Part shown: positions 1-8,743 of the stretch, piece by piece
How the letters are laid out: every line of letters begins with the position of its first letter
Position numbering within the stretch: position 1 is the stretch's first letter
DNA from: Larkinella punicea
GTDB lineage: Bacteria; Bacteroidota; Bacteroidia; Cytophagales; Spirosomataceae
DNA: 64,000 nt
Direction: 5' to 3'
NCBI RefSeq assembly: GCF_003334855.1
Contig: NZ_QOWE01000010.1
Coordinates: 62,001 to 126,000 of the forward strand
Translations under genes and position numbers: made by a program
The notes under the pieces: model-generated
Told to the model about the DNA's origin: nothing
The model's database searches: none
What the model saw: the letters and a program-made list of their open reading frames with translations, nothing else

Positions 1-1116
1 GGTTTGGGCGTGGCGCTTCCATATCGGGTGATCATATTGGTCCTGGTATTCTTTAAAAGGCTCCCACTGGTGCGGTTTGGCGCTTTTTCCTTCAATATAA
101 ATGGTTTTGCCATCGTCCATCCAGATGCCTTGGGTTCCCTGCGCCCGGAAGCCCAGCGAATAGGGGCGGGGTGAGTTCGTATCGTGCATGATGACGATGT
201 TTTCGCCATTCGCACAGTTGATGACCGTCGTAACGATATCGCCCAGCTTGAAATTCACTTTGGCGTTCGGGTGATTGGCTCCGCCTTTGTCCACCACAAA
301 TTTGTGCAGACTCCGGGCTTTGGTCGCGGTGGACGTCAGGTACGTAAACCGGTTGCCGCGATTGATGTCCAGCCAGTGGGCGACCGGCCCTAAACCGTGG
401 GTAGGGTACAGATCTCCGTTGCGATCGACGGAGTGTTGGGTGCGCCAGCGGGCTTCGGAATAGCCTTTGGCTCCGAATTCGACGCCTTCTTTGCCCATGC
501 CGCCGTTAAACTTGACGGTTCGCAGGTCGTGCTGGTACCCGCAGTGGGCATACAGCATTTCGCCGAACAGACCCTGACGAATCATGTTCAAAACCGCCAT
601 GACATCGCGCCGGTAGCAGACGTTCTCCAGAATCATGCAGGGCATCCCGCTTTTTTCCGATGCTTCGATCAGATCCCAGGATTCTTTCAGCGTAACCGTC
701 GCCGACACCTCAACGCCCGCGTATTTACCCGCTTTCATCGTAGCCACCGACATCGGAACGTGCCATTCCCAGGGAGTGGCAATCACAACGCCGTCGATGT
801 CGTCGCGTTTGAGCATGTTCAGAAAATCTTCGTCTGTTTTGCCAAAAACCGCCGGCTCGGGCCGCCCGGCTTTGCTAATCATGGCTTTGGTGCGGTTGAT
901 GGCATCGGGATCGATGTCGCAAATGGCCGTAATGGCCACATCGTTCCGATAAATGGCCTGATCGACGTGGCTGCGGCCCCGGCCACCCACACCGATAAAA
1001 GCCAGCCGGACTTTTTTGTCCTGGGCCGGGGCACCGGTCAGAATGGTCGGAAATAAATGGGCGGAAGAAACGGTTGCGGCCGCAGAACGCAAAAAATGAC
1101 GTCGATTCGTTTTCAA
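1..1116 (-). CDS. Gfo/Idh/MocA family oxidoreductase, Tat-exported, 3' end beyond the window
   Basis: Reading the minus strand gives 372 codons that run off the window edge. The N-terminus has a twin-arginine signal (NRRHFLRSAAA) followed by a processing region ending near GAPAQ. Next comes the Rossmann nucleotide-binding motif AFIGVGGRGRSH, then CDIDPDA, and ATPWEWHVPM where the GFO_IDH_MocA fold binds cofactor and substrate. Known members are NAD(P)-dependent sugar or glycoside dehydrogenases, and secreted Bacteroidota members often act on glycans in the periplasm; the substrate here cannot be told. I chose a TTG start because the frame has no ATG between the upstream stop and the Tat motif. 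It is divergent from the pterin genes. The C-terminus is missing. Confidence 0.9.
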   Translation of the reverse strand, partial: MKTNRRHFLRSAAATVSSAHLFPTILTGAPAQDKKVRLAFIGVGGRGRSHVDQAIYRNDVAITAICDIDPDAINRTKAMISKAGRPEPAVFGKTDEDFLNMLKRDDIDGVVIATPWEWHVPMSVATMKAGKYAGVEVSATVTLKESWDLIEASEKSGMPCMILENVCYRRDVMAVLNMIRQGLFGEMLYAHCGYQHDLRTVKFNGGMGKEGVEFGAKGYSEARWRTQHSVDRNGDLYPTHGLGPVAHWLDINRGNRFTYLTSTATKARSLHKFVVDKGGANHPNAKVNFKLGDIVTTVINCANGENIVIMHDTNSPRPYSLGFRAQGTQGIWMDDGKTIYIEGKSAKPHQWEPFKEYQDQYDHPIWKRHAQT

Positions 1117-1189
1117 GGAGGTTCGGTCGTTAAGGGTTTGTTAAGGACTAAGCCGTAAAAAAAGGCAAAATATCGGTAGAGCCAAAAAA

Positions 1190-1327
1190 ATGACGGGATT
1201 ACTTGTATTTTTATCCGTGGCGTTGTCCGCAGGCGTCTCCGGAAGGCTTATAAATTTCTTAAAACCGCCGGTATATACGTATGAACCAAATCAGAAACCG
1301 GGCTGTTATCCCTGCGAAACTGACTGA
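1190..1327 (+). CDS. Possible small secreted or membrane peptide (45 aa)
   Basis: A 45-codon ATG frame lies in the 338-base gap between the oxidoreductase and the PTPS-like gene. It starts MTGLLVFLSVALSAGVSG, which resembles a signal peptide or single membrane segment, and ends with a short tail holding two cysteines (GCYPCETD). It was found by reading the gap directly. No family is recognised. It may be a chance frame; the signal-like N-terminus is the only positive evidence. The rest of the gap (1117-1454) shows no other gene and no riboswitch I could recognise. Confidence 0.22.
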   Translation: MTGLLVFLSVALSAGVSGRLINFLKPPVYTYEPNQKPGCYPCETD

Positions 1328-1454
1328 AATTGCTTCCTGAAGGCGGACTATCCCACCGCTTGACGGCTCAAATGTGTTGCAGACAACCTTTCTGACGACA
1401 TTTTGGTCGAGAATTAGTATCAATCGAAAAATCCGGGCGACCGGTTCTGACAGA

Positions 1455-1871
1455 ATGGACAAAAAACGGGTAGCAGTGTTCCGTAAAGAACACTTCAACG
1501 CGGCTCATCGTCTCCACATTCCGGAATGGTCGGATGAAGAGAACAAACGGGTTTTTGGCAAGTGCAATAATCCTCATTACCACGGCCATAATTATGAGCT
1601 GATTGTGCAGGTCACGGGCGAGGTTGACCCTGTTACGGGTTTCGTCATGGACATGAAATTGCTCAGTGATTTGATCAAAGACCGTGTTACGGACCGGTTT
1701 GACCACAAAAACCTCAATTTAGACACGGAAGAATTTAAAACCCTCAATCCCTCCGCCGAACACATTGCCATTGTTATTTACGATTCGCTGCGCAGCCAGC
1801 TAGATTCATCTCTGGATTTGAAAATCAGACTCTATGAAACCGAACGGAACTTCGTTGAATACCCGGTCTAA
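1455..1871 (+). CDS. 6-pyruvoyl-tetrahydropterin synthase / 6-carboxytetrahydropterin synthase family protein
   Basis: 138 aa, a normal length for the family. It converts 7,8-dihydroneopterin triphosphate, the product of GTP cyclohydrolase I, to a tetrahydropterin. Zinc ligands are visible as His18 (NAAHRL) and His43/His45 in CNNPHYHGHNY, with the catalytic cysteine at Cys37. The spacing C-x5-HGH matches the animal-type PTPS motif better than the C-x3-HGH of QueD, so the product may be 6-pyruvoyl-tetrahydropterin rather than the queuosine precursor; this is inference. The ATG at 1455 was chosen because family homology starts there; the open frame extends further upstream. It overlaps folE by 38 bases, so the two are probably translationally coupled. 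Confidence 0.9.
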   Translation: MDKKRVAVFRKEHFNAAHRLHIPEWSDEENKRVFGKCNNPHYHGHNYELIVQVTGEVDPVTGFVMDMKLLSDLIKDRVTDRFDHKNLNLDTEEFKTLNPSAEHIAIVIYDSLRSQLDSSLDLKIRLYETERNFVEYPV

Positions 1872-2568
1872 CGGCCATCATCCTGCTTATGACCTGCTTC
1901 ATGACGTAACAGTCGATGAAATGGGTGATGACCACGTGGCGTCTTCCATCGAAACTCCGTTGCGTGATGATGCCTTTGACTTGAGTGATGAGGCAAAAAT
2001 GGACCTGATTGAAGGCCATTTTCGGCACATTATGAACATTTTAGGCTTGGATTTAACCGATGACAGCCTGAAAGGAACGCCCCGGCGTGTCGCTAAAATG
2101 TACGTGAAGGAAATTTTCAGCGGACTCAATCCGGCAAAAAAACCGCAGGCGGCCCTGTTTGAAAACAAATACCAGTACAATGAAATGCTGGTGGAAAAAG
2201 GCATCACCGTTCATTCGCACTGTGAACACCATTTTGTCCCGATCATCGGCCGCGCCCACGTGGCCTATATTTCGAGTGGGAAGGTAATTGGTTTGTCCAA
2301 ACTCAACCGCATTGTGCAGTATTTCGCCAAGCGCCCCCAGGTGCAGGAGCGGTTAACGGTGCAGATTGCCAATGAGTTGAAAGCCGTGCTGGAAACCGAG
2401 GACGTGGCGGTGGTAATCGACGCCCGGCACCTGTGCGTTTCGATGCGCGGGGTCCAGGATGTCAACAGCTCGACGGTTACGGTGCATTACGGCGGCAAAT
2501 TCAAGTCCGATGAAGCCACCCGCCAGGAATTCCTGCGCCACGTTAGCGAACCAACCGCTGCTTTGTAG
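1834..2568 (+). CDS. folE: GTP cyclohydrolase I FolE
   Basis: Catalyses GTP to 7,8-dihydroneopterin triphosphate plus formate, the first step of folate and other pterin synthesis. 244 aa. Zinc ligands are Cys130 and His133 in HSHCEHHF and Cys201 in RHLCVSMRG. The conserved segments GTPRRVAKMY, VIGLSKLNRIV and RPQVQERLT are all present. The start at 1834 lies inside the upstream PTPS-like gene; an alternative ATG at 1921 would give 215 aa, but the extra N-terminal residues (NGHHPAYDLLH) look like those I remember from other Cytophagales FolE proteins. The stop codon is the first part of a long inverted repeat. Confidence 0.95.
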   Translation: MKPNGTSLNTRSNGHHPAYDLLHDVTVDEMGDDHVASSIETPLRDDAFDLSDEAKMDLIEGHFRHIMNILGLDLTDDSLKGTPRRVAKMYVKEIFSGLNPAKKPQAALFENKYQYNEMLVEKGITVHSHCEHHFVPIIGRAHVAYISSGKVIGLSKLNRIVQYFAKRPQVQERLTVQIANELKAVLETEDVAVVIDARHLCVSMRGVQDVNSSTVTVHYGGKFKSDEATRQEFLRHVSEPTAAL

Positions 2569-2650
2569 TTAAGAGTGATGAGTTAAGAATTAAGAGTTAA
2601 TGGCACAAGCACGCATTTAACTTTTAATTCTTAACTCATCACTCTTAACT
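2567..2650. repeat. 34-bp inverted repeat at a convergent gene junction
   Basis: Arms 2567-2600 and 2617-2650 are reverse complements with one mismatch that would form a G-T pair, around a 16-base loop. The arms are built from GTTAAGAGT / GATGAGTTAAGAATTAAG units. The left arm begins inside the folE stop codon and the right arm reaches the stop of the opposing gene. It may end transcription in both directions. Similar AT-rich repeats occur near 23.04, 28.52 and 39.99 kb. Confidence 0.85.
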
Positions 2651-3584
2651 AAATTAGAGTTCCCACGCGCTCCAGAAGCGCTTTTGTTTTTTTGATGCCT
2701 TCGTATTCGCTCAGGGTTGAGCCTTCGTATTCGATCCCGGCGATGCCTTTGAAACCGCTGTCTTTCACGATTTTCATCATGCGCATGTAGTCGGTGTCCG
2801 TGCAGTTGCCGCTGGCGTCGAAATCGTGGGTTTTGGCACTGACACCCTTGGCGAACGGCATCATTTCACCCACGCCCTTGTAGCGGTCGTATTCTTCCAC
2901 ACATTTGCCGCCCCATTCGGAATTGTCGCTGCGTTTGATGCAGAAATTGCCGAAATCGGGCAGAATACCGACGTTTTTCATGTTGACCTGCTTCATCACG
3001 CCCGTCAGCCACTGGCCGTTGGACGAGTAACTGCCGTGGTTTTCGACAATCACGTTGATGTTCATGGTTTTGGCAAATTCGCCCAGTTTTCCCAGTCCTT
3101 CCACGGCGGCTTTGGCCACTTCTTCTGCCGTTCCTTTTCCAAAGGCATTGACGCGGATGGTTTTGCAGCCCAACGTTTTGGCGCATTCGACCCAGGGCTT
3201 GTGTTTTTCAACGGCTTCGTTGCGTTTGGCCGCATCGGTTTCGCCCAGGTAGCCCTCTCCGTCGATCATAATCAGGTGATTCCGAACGCCGTTGTCCTTG
3301 CAGCGCATCATCAGTTCTTTTAGATAGGTAGCATCCTGCGCCTTGTCCTTGAAAAATTGGTTGACGTATTCGACGATATCGATGCCAAATTCATTTTTAG
3401 CGAGGGCCGGAAAGTCCAGGTTCGTAATTTTTTTCTCGTTGAACAACGCCTTGTGCAGCGACCATTCGGCCAGGGAAATCTCGAAGAACGGTTTTTTGGC
3501 AGCGGCCTCAGCCAGAGCGGGAAAGGCCGACGCCGTGGCGGTCAGGACGCTGAGTTGTTTTAAAAAGGAGCGACGCGATGTCAT
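2649..3584 (-). CDS. Exported TIM-barrel sugar isomerase/epimerase-like protein
   Basis: 311 aa with a twin-arginine-like signal ([14 protein letters not shown]) and an Ala-rich cleavage region ending near AEAAA. The body fits the AP-endonuclease-2 / xylose-isomerase-like TIM barrel: metal-site type segments occur in [18 protein letters not shown] and the C-terminal AGIEYEGST. Family members include hydroxypyruvate isomerases, sugar epimerases and myo-inositol enzymes; the substrate cannot be assigned. Export suggests a periplasmic role in sugar processing. It is convergent with folE and shares the inverted repeat at its stop codon. Confidence 0.85.
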   Translation of the reverse strand: MTSRRSFLKQLSVLTATASAFPALAEAAAKKPFFEISLAEWSLHKALFNEKKITNLDFPALAKNEFGIDIVEYVNQFFKDKAQDATYLKELMMRCKDNGVRNHLIMIDGEGYLGETDAAKRNEAVEKHKPWVECAKTLGCKTIRVNAFGKGTAEEVAKAAVEGLGKLGEFAKTMNINVIVENHGSYSSNGQWLTGVMKQVNMKNVGILPDFGNFCIKRSDNSEWGGKCVEEYDRYKGVGEMMPFAKGVSAKTHDFDASGNCTDTDYMRMMKIVKDSGFKGIAGIEYEGSTLSEYEGIKKTKALLERVGTLI

Positions 3585-3812
3585 AGGTTAATCGTTTTAA
3601 ATGGGTTAATCTCGAAACTGGTACATGTATCAGGAGGAAAGATACTAAAAAGGTCCTTTTGATTTAACCACCAACTGAATGGATTTTGAAATCAGTTTCT
3701 AATGCAATACATTTACGGTGTACTATCTATCTAATACACTAATACAGATAGAGGGCGATCTCACAATGACCATTAACGTACTATTGACTTCACCTTGTTA
3801 ACCTTACTTTGT

Positions 3813-6182
3813 ATGTTCAGAAGCTTTTTAATTACGGCATTTAGGAATCTAAAAAAGAACAGATTATACGCTGTTATTAATTTATTGGGCCTGTCTCTCG
3901 GCGTTGCTTGTTGTATGGTCATTTTCGTAATCGTCAGATATGAAACTTCCTTTGATAAATATCACAGCAAATCGAGTCGAATTTACCGGGTGAACTTATA
4001 CCAACAAACTGAAAATGGAACCCAGTTTAATGGTTGTAATTATTCACCTTTGGCAGAGGCTATCCGAAAGGATGTTTCTGGGCTCGAAGCGGTGACCGGT
4101 GTCTATTGTTTACAAGTTTACCAGTTTTCCAGAGGAACCGATCTATTTGAAGATCAATACGCTTTTTTTGCTGACCAGCACTATTTTGATGTCTTTGATG
4201 TGAAGTGGATAGCTGGTAACAAAGCGGACGCGTTAACCAATCCGAATTCTGTGGTTGTTACGGATGTTTTCGCCGAAAAATTTCTTGGCGGACCCCGTGA
4301 AGCCCTGGGGAAAACTTTTGTGTTGGAAAATAAGCTAAACCTGACTGTGTCGGGAATTGTCGAAGCGCCCCCTACAAACACGGATCATCCGTATAGTATT
4401 CTGATATCTTATCCGTCACTGGCCATGTTTGTCCCAGACCAGGTCAATAATTGGGAAACAGTTGGTGCTGGAGCAACTTATGTGGTATTTAACCACAACA
4501 CGAAAAAGGATAAGATCGATAGTCAGTTCAAAAATGTTGTCAATAAATATCTGAGAGAGGACAGAGCGAAAAATACAACATTTTTTTTACTGCCCCTGGA
4601 AGATAACCACGACAGGAATTACGATTACACCAGTTTTACCTACGACTTCCCGGTACCGGTTATGACAATTTTGGCAATCATTGCCGGAATGATTGCTTTT
4701 ATTGCCTGTATTAATTTTGTGAATTTGGCAACAGCCCAATCATTGAAAAGGGCCAGGGAGGTAGGCGTTAGAAAAACCATGGGCAGCAGCCGTCTTCAGC
4801 TCATTGTACAGTATGTGACTGAAGCTTTCATCATTACGTTGTTAGCTGTTGTTGTGGGATTGGTACTGTCAAAGGCAAGTTTAACGCAGCTTAATCAGGC
4901 ATACGGGGTAAATTACCAATTAAATTTTTTAAACGACCCCTCTACATGGCTGTTTAGTGCCTGTGTGACTATTTTTGTAACCCTTTTGGCTGGTTTTTAT
5001 CCTTCCTTTATCCTATCAGGATACAAACCTGTTTTGGCCCTGCAATCCCAAACTTTTAAAGGAAAATCCAAAGGGCTCCCGATCCGAAGAGCACTTGTTA
5101 TTTCACAATTTGCCGCTGCACAGCTATTGATCATTGTAACGACCATTATGATCAATCAGGTTAGTCATTTCAAGGATCGTCCAACCCCTTTCGATCCAAA
5201 GAAAATTGTTGTGATTCCATCGCTTCGGGGGAATGAAAAGCAGCAACATCAGAAGCTGCGGTATGAATTACAAAAAGTGCCGGGCCTCGTTAGCTATAGT
5301 TTTGGAAACGTGGGCAACGAAATGGGCGAAATCTATATCGACAAGCAAAAAAAACACGCTGGAATGATCAGCTATGCTGACACCTCATACATTCACACCT
5401 TTCGGATGGAATTGTTGGCGGGAAGGAATTTGTCTTCCGATACGGACGGAACTTCTTCACAGGTCCTGGTCAACCAGGCTTTGATCAAGACGCTGGGCCT
5501 TGCAAATCCCGCATCCGCTATTGGGAAGACCTATGTATTGAAGGGAAAGACCGTTGTGATCCGAGGAGTCATCAGGGATTCTTATACACAGCCAATGAGC
5601 AATAAAGTTGATCCCGTAAGCATTCTGTTTAACCCACACAAATTTACAGGCGTAGCGATGAGTATCTCCGCCAGTAACGCATCTGAAACCCTGGCCGGTA
5701 TTGAGAGGGCCTGGAAAAGCGTTTACCCGGATTACCTTTGTAAATATCAGTTTATGGATGATTCTTTGAACCGGGAGTATGGATCGTATAATGTAATGTT
5801 TTCTATTCTCGGAACCGCTTCTTTTCTGGCCATATTGATCGGATGCCTGGGTTTGTATGGATTAGTTTCCTTTATGGCGATACAGCGTACAAAAGAAATT
5901 GGGATTCGCAAAGTATTTGGGGCTACGATCTCAAATATTATGATGATGTTCACAAAAGAATCGGCAGTGCTGATTATGATCTCTTTTGCAGTTGCCGCCC
6001 CACTGGCACATTTTGCGGGTATCGGAATGTTGATGGAATTTCCTGAGCGCGTGGAGCCAGGAATAGGAATTTTCATAACTGGTTTTTTTGCTTCACTGCT
6101 TATCGCACTGTTTACGGTAGGCTATCGCTCTTTTATTGCGGCCATTCAAAATCCTGCTGAAAGTCTCAAAAGTGATGGCTGA
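3813..6182 (+). CDS. ABC transporter permease, FtsX/MacB type
   Basis: 789 aa from the ATG at 3813, where the typical start MFRSFLITAFRNLKKN lies; a TTG at 3795 in the same frame is less likely. A first membrane helix (VINLLGLSLGVACCMVIFVI) is followed by a large periplasmic MacB-like domain, a central FtsX domain (NFVNLATAQSLKRAREVGVR), a second periplasmic domain and a final FtsX domain with RTKEIGIRKVFGA. These permeases pair with a LolD/MacB-type ATPase and may handle lipoproteins, drugs or lipids; no ATPase gene is next to it. Cytophagales carry many copies. The gene is visibly richer in A and T than its neighbours. Confidence 0.9.
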   Translation: MFRSFLITAFRNLKKNRLYAVINLLGLSLGVACCMVIFVIVRYETSFDKYHSKSSRIYRVNLYQQTENGTQFNGCNYSPLAEAIRKDVSGLEAVTGVYCLQVYQFSRGTDLFEDQYAFFADQHYFDVFDVKWIAGNKADALTNPNSVVVTDVFAEKFLGGPREALGKTFVLENKLNLTVSGIVEAPPTNTDHPYSILISYPSLAMFVPDQVNNWETVGAGATYVVFNHNTKKDKIDSQFKNVVNKYLREDRAKNTTFFLLPLEDNHDRNYDYTSFTYDFPVPVMTILAIIAGMIAFIACINFVNLATAQSLKRAREVGVRKTMGSSRLQLIVQYVTEAFIITLLAVVVGLVLSKASLTQLNQAYGVNYQLNFLNDPSTWLFSACVTIFVTLLAGFYPSFILSGYKPVLALQSQTFKGKSKGLPIRRALVISQFAAAQLLIIVTTIMINQVSHFKDRPTPFDPKKIVVIPSLRGNEKQQHQKLRYELQKVPGLVSYSFGNVGNEMGEIYIDKQKKHAGMISYADTSYIHTFRMELLAGRNLSSDTDGTSSQVLVNQALIKTLGLANPASAIGKTYVLKGKTVVIRGVIRDSYTQPMSNKVDPVSILFNPHKFTGVAMSISASNASETLAGIERAWKSVYPDYLCKYQFMDDSLNREYGSYNVMFSILGTASFLAILIGCLGLYGLVSFMAIQRTKEIGIRKVFGATISNIMMMFTKESAVLIMISFAVAAPLAHFAGIGMLMEFPERVEPGIGIFITGFFASLLIALFTVGYRSFIAAIQNPAESLKSDG

Positions 6183-6297
6183 AAGATCCTGGGGATTGGA
6201 AGATGGGGAAAAGCCGAATAGTTCCCTCCCGGTTTAGAATGCCGCTTGATAAATATCTATTTTGGGAGGTGTATAACTAAAGTATAACTCAAAAAGG

Positions 6298-6333
6298 AAA
6301 AAGGCCCTCAGCAGCGTGTGCGGGGGCCTTTTT
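6298..6333 (+). terminator. Intrinsic terminator after the permease gene
   Basis: A 10-bp stem (AAAAAGGCCC at 6298-6307 with GGGCCTTTTT at 6324-6333) with a run of T at its 3' side lies 115 bases after the permease stop. The symmetric A and T runs would let it work in both directions, but the next gene on the minus strand ends further right, at 6467. Confidence 0.75.
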
Positions 6334-6466
6334 AACCGAGATATGAATACAACCTGAATTAAGTATCTCATTTGAGCACTAAATTCTCACCGAAAATTAC
6401 AAAAAAGTTGATAACGGCCAACTTTTTTAATCGGATTTTGTGAAATTTTTTTGAAAAAGAACCGCA

Positions 6467-7471
6467 TCAATTCGGCTCGGCTTCCGTGACAAAGTGTTTT
6501 TGGTTGGTCGAAATGTTGGCAATCGTCCATTCCACATCACCGGAGAACGCGTGAGCCCGCACCGGACAGTCGGCAATGCGGCAATAGTGGCAACACTCGG
6601 GCAAACACGGATCGACGTGAATGAATATTTCCACTTCCGTATCAATTTCCCGCTTCAGCACCTCTTCAAACTCGTGAACTTCCTGGTGAACCTGCGCCAG
6701 CGTCCAGTAGTAAGGCAACGTCAAATGGCAGTCGATGTGCAGATCGGCCCCGTACCGCTGCACGCGCGTGTTGTGAATATCGATCCAGTTGCTGCGCTTG
6801 TGCTGATTCAGAATGTTGAGAATGCGTTGTAGCAGCGCCAGATCGGTTTCGTCCATCAAACCCGCTACCGAGTGCCGGATCAGGCCGAGGCCGTTGAAAA
6901 TGATCACCCCGGACAGAATGAGCGACAACACACCGTCGAGCCAGGTCAAATCGGTGAGCCAGATGAGGCCGATGCCCACCACCACGATCAAACTGCTCAG
7001 GCTATCGACCAGCAGGTGACGGCCGTCGGCAATGAGGGTGATTGAACGGGTTGACCGTCCGTTTCGGATCAGCAGCCAGCCCACCAGGGCGTTGGCCACC
7101 GTGGTCAGGGCAATCAGCGCCAGACCCCAGTCCAGGTTGGTGATGGATTGCGGATCGGAAAAGGATTGAATGGCCTGGAAAATGATGAAAAGCCCCGCCG
7201 AGAGAATTAACGCCCCTTCAAATCCAGACGAGAAAAATTCAATTTTACCGTGGCCGTACGGATGATTTCGGTCGCGGGGCTGTCCGGAAAGGTAAATGCT
7301 GTACAAGGCAAACCCACTGGCAATCACGTTGATAATGGATTCGAGGGCATCCGTCAAAACCGCCGTGGACGACGTCAGCCACCAGGCCGTGAATTTGAGA
7401 ATCATCAGTGCCACACTCAGTCCCAATGAGATCGACATCCACTTGTATTTGATTCGCTGACTGGGTTGCAT
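6467..7471 (-). CDS. Cation diffusion facilitator (CDF) family transporter
   Basis: 334 aa from the ATG at 7471 (MQPSQRIKYKW); the open frame extends 61 codons further but that part has no membrane or family character. Inner-membrane antiporter exporting a divalent metal such as Zn, Fe or Mn. Several helices are visible, and TM5 carries the metal pair HLLVD (H-x3-D). TM2 reads TDALESIIN, where well-studied members have D-x3-D, so the second ligand differs. The cytoplasmic tail ends in a cysteine cluster, DPCLPECCHYCRIADC, unlike the plain tail of FieF. It is divergent from the Nudix gene. Confidence 0.9.
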   Translation of the reverse strand: MQPSQRIKYKWMSISLGLSVALMILKFTAWWLTSSTAVLTDALESIINVIASGFALYSIYLSGQPRDRNHPYGHGKIEFFSSGFEGALILSAGLFIIFQAIQSFSDPQSITNLDWGLALIALTTVANALVGWLLIRNGRSTRSITLIADGRHLLVDSLSSLIVVVGIGLIWLTDLTWLDGVLSLILSGVIIFNGLGLIRHSVAGLMDETDLALLQRILNILNQHKRSNWIDIHNTRVQRYGADLHIDCHLTLPYYWTLAQVHQEVHEFEEVLKREIDTEVEIFIHVDPCLPECCHYCRIADCPVRAHAFSGDVEWTIANISTNQKHFVTEAEPN

Positions 7472-7541
7472 GAAGCCGTTGGCTGGTTTATAGCCTGCAA
7501 AGGTAGCAAACTGTAAAGGATTTCTCTTTACATTTGCTGGT
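7472..7541. promoter_or_regulatory. Divergent promoter region with two -7 boxes
   Basis: The 70-base gap between the CDF and Nudix genes holds TACATTTGC on the plus strand (7529-7537) and TACCTTTGC on the minus strand (7497-7505), both matching the Bacteroidota -7 consensus TAnnTTTG. Neither has a clear TTG at the expected -33 position. The plus-strand box lies only four bases before the Nudix ATG, so that message may be leaderless or use another promoter. Confidence 0.4.
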
Positions 7542-8090
7542 ATGGAGTTTACGGAAAATCCCTGGAAAACGCTTACGTCAACGGTTGTGTACGACAACAA
7601 CTGGTTGAAAATCAGACATGAAGAGGTGGTTACACCCGCTAACACCCCCGGCATCTATGGGGTGGTCAGTTTCAAGAATAAAGCGGTGGTCGTGGTGCCC
7701 ATCGATCAGGATGGGTATACCTACCTGGTAGGCCAATATCGCTATCCGCTCGATGAGTATTCCTGGGAGGTGCCGGAAGGCGGTGCTCCCGTTGGCACGG
7801 ATTTGCTGGAATCGGCCCGGCGCGAACTGAAAGAAGAAACCGGTCTGGAAGCCGAAAAGTGGACGATGATTGGCCGCATTCACACCTCCAATTCGGCCAC
7901 CGACGAGGAGGGCTTTCTGTACATCGCCGAGGAACTGAGCCAGGGAGCGCACGAACCGGAAGAAACGGAACAATTGCAAATCCGGCGGGTTTCCTTAGCG
8001 GACGCCGTTGACATGGTGATGAATAGTGAAATTACCGATGCCCTCAGCGTCTGCGCCCTGCTGAAAGTAGCGCGCTTGAAACAGATCTGA
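7542..8090 (+). CDS. Nudix hydrolase, ADP-ribose pyrophosphatase-like
   Basis: 182 aa, usual for ADP-sugar pyrophosphatases. The full Nudix box is present, from GGAPVGTDLLESARRELKEE through TGL, matching G-x5-E-x7-REUxEExGU. The sequence before it (VGQYRYPLDEYSWEVPEGG) is typical of the ADP-ribose branch, where the arginine and Pro-Glu-Gly segment help bind the substrate. The probable reaction is ADP-ribose to AMP plus ribose 5-phosphate in the cytoplasm; exact substrate is inference. The LysE-type exporter follows four bases after the stop, so the two are probably co-transcribed. Confidence 0.9.
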   Translation: MEFTENPWKTLTSTVVYDNNWLKIRHEEVVTPANTPGIYGVVSFKNKAVVVVPIDQDGYTYLVGQYRYPLDEYSWEVPEGGAPVGTDLLESARRELKEETGLEAEKWTMIGRIHTSNSATDEEGFLYIAEELSQGAHEPEETEQLQIRRVSLADAVDMVMNSEITDALSVCALLKVARLKQI

Positions 8091-8094
8091 TCGC

Positions 8095-8736
8095 ATGATG
8101 ATTGAAGCTATTTTCTACGGTTTCATAGCGGGTATTCTGCTTTGCCTGACGTTCGGAACCGTATTTTTTTCCCTGATGCAAAACAGTGTCGACAATGGCT
8201 ACCGCTCGGGCATCAAGATTGCCTTTGGCGTGGTGGTTTGCGATGCCATTTTTGTCGTTTGTGCGTTGTTCGGTACGGCTTTTCTACCCCAGATCGACGG
8301 TTTTGAGTTCTATTTAACGCTGTTTGGCGTGATTCTCCTGATGGCGATGGGCGTTGCCAACCTCTTTAAAGGGACGCCCCGGCTGGCGTATCCGAAAACC
8401 CGCTTCGGTAATTTCCTCTACTACTTTACGACGGGTTTTGTCCTGAATGCCATCAATCCGATCAACTTCATTACCTGGGTTACGCTGGCGGCTTACCTGA
8501 CCAATTCGCTGCACTACAGCCACCAGGAACGCTACGGTTTTATGATCGCCAGTCTGGTCAGTATCTTCCTGACCGAATCGGCTCTGGCGGTTTTTGCCCA
8601 CAAACTGAAACGTTTTTTTACGCCCAAAGTCGTGCTGATCTTTAACCGGGTCACCGGGGTCGTCTTCATTTTCATTTCCCTGCAACTGGCCTGGACCCGG
8701 CTATACGATCCACTGATTGCGATGTTGAAGCAATAA
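8095..8736 (+). CDS. LysE family translocator
   Basis: 213 aa with about six membrane segments starting with FYGFIAGILLCLTFGTVFF. The family exports amino acids (lysine, threonine, homoserine) or other small polar compounds across the inner membrane. The conserved Asn-Pro region is visible as LNAINPINFITWVTLA. Two adjacent ATG codons (8095, 8098) are possible starts. It sits four bases behind the Nudix gene. Substrate unknown. Confidence 0.87.
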   Translation: MMIEAIFYGFIAGILLCLTFGTVFFSLMQNSVDNGYRSGIKIAFGVVVCDAIFVVCALFGTAFLPQIDGFEFYLTLFGVILLMAMGVANLFKGTPRLAYPKTRFGNFLYYFTTGFVLNAINPINFITWVTLAAYLTNSLHYSHQERYGFMIASLVSIFLTESALAVFAHKLKRFFTPKVVLIFNRVTGVVFIFISLQLAWTRLYDPLIAMLKQ

Positions 8737-8743
8737 CCGGACA

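Noticed and set aside
397-1056. 219-codon plus-strand frame over the oxidoreductase
   Set aside because: The minus strand encodes a complete Gfo/Idh/MocA sequence with Tat signal; the plus frame is its shadow.
1117-1454. Riboswitch (preQ1 or tetrahydrofolate type) before the pterin genes
   Set aside because: No conserved core of these riboswitches could be recognised by eye; the gap was searched because of the pathway.
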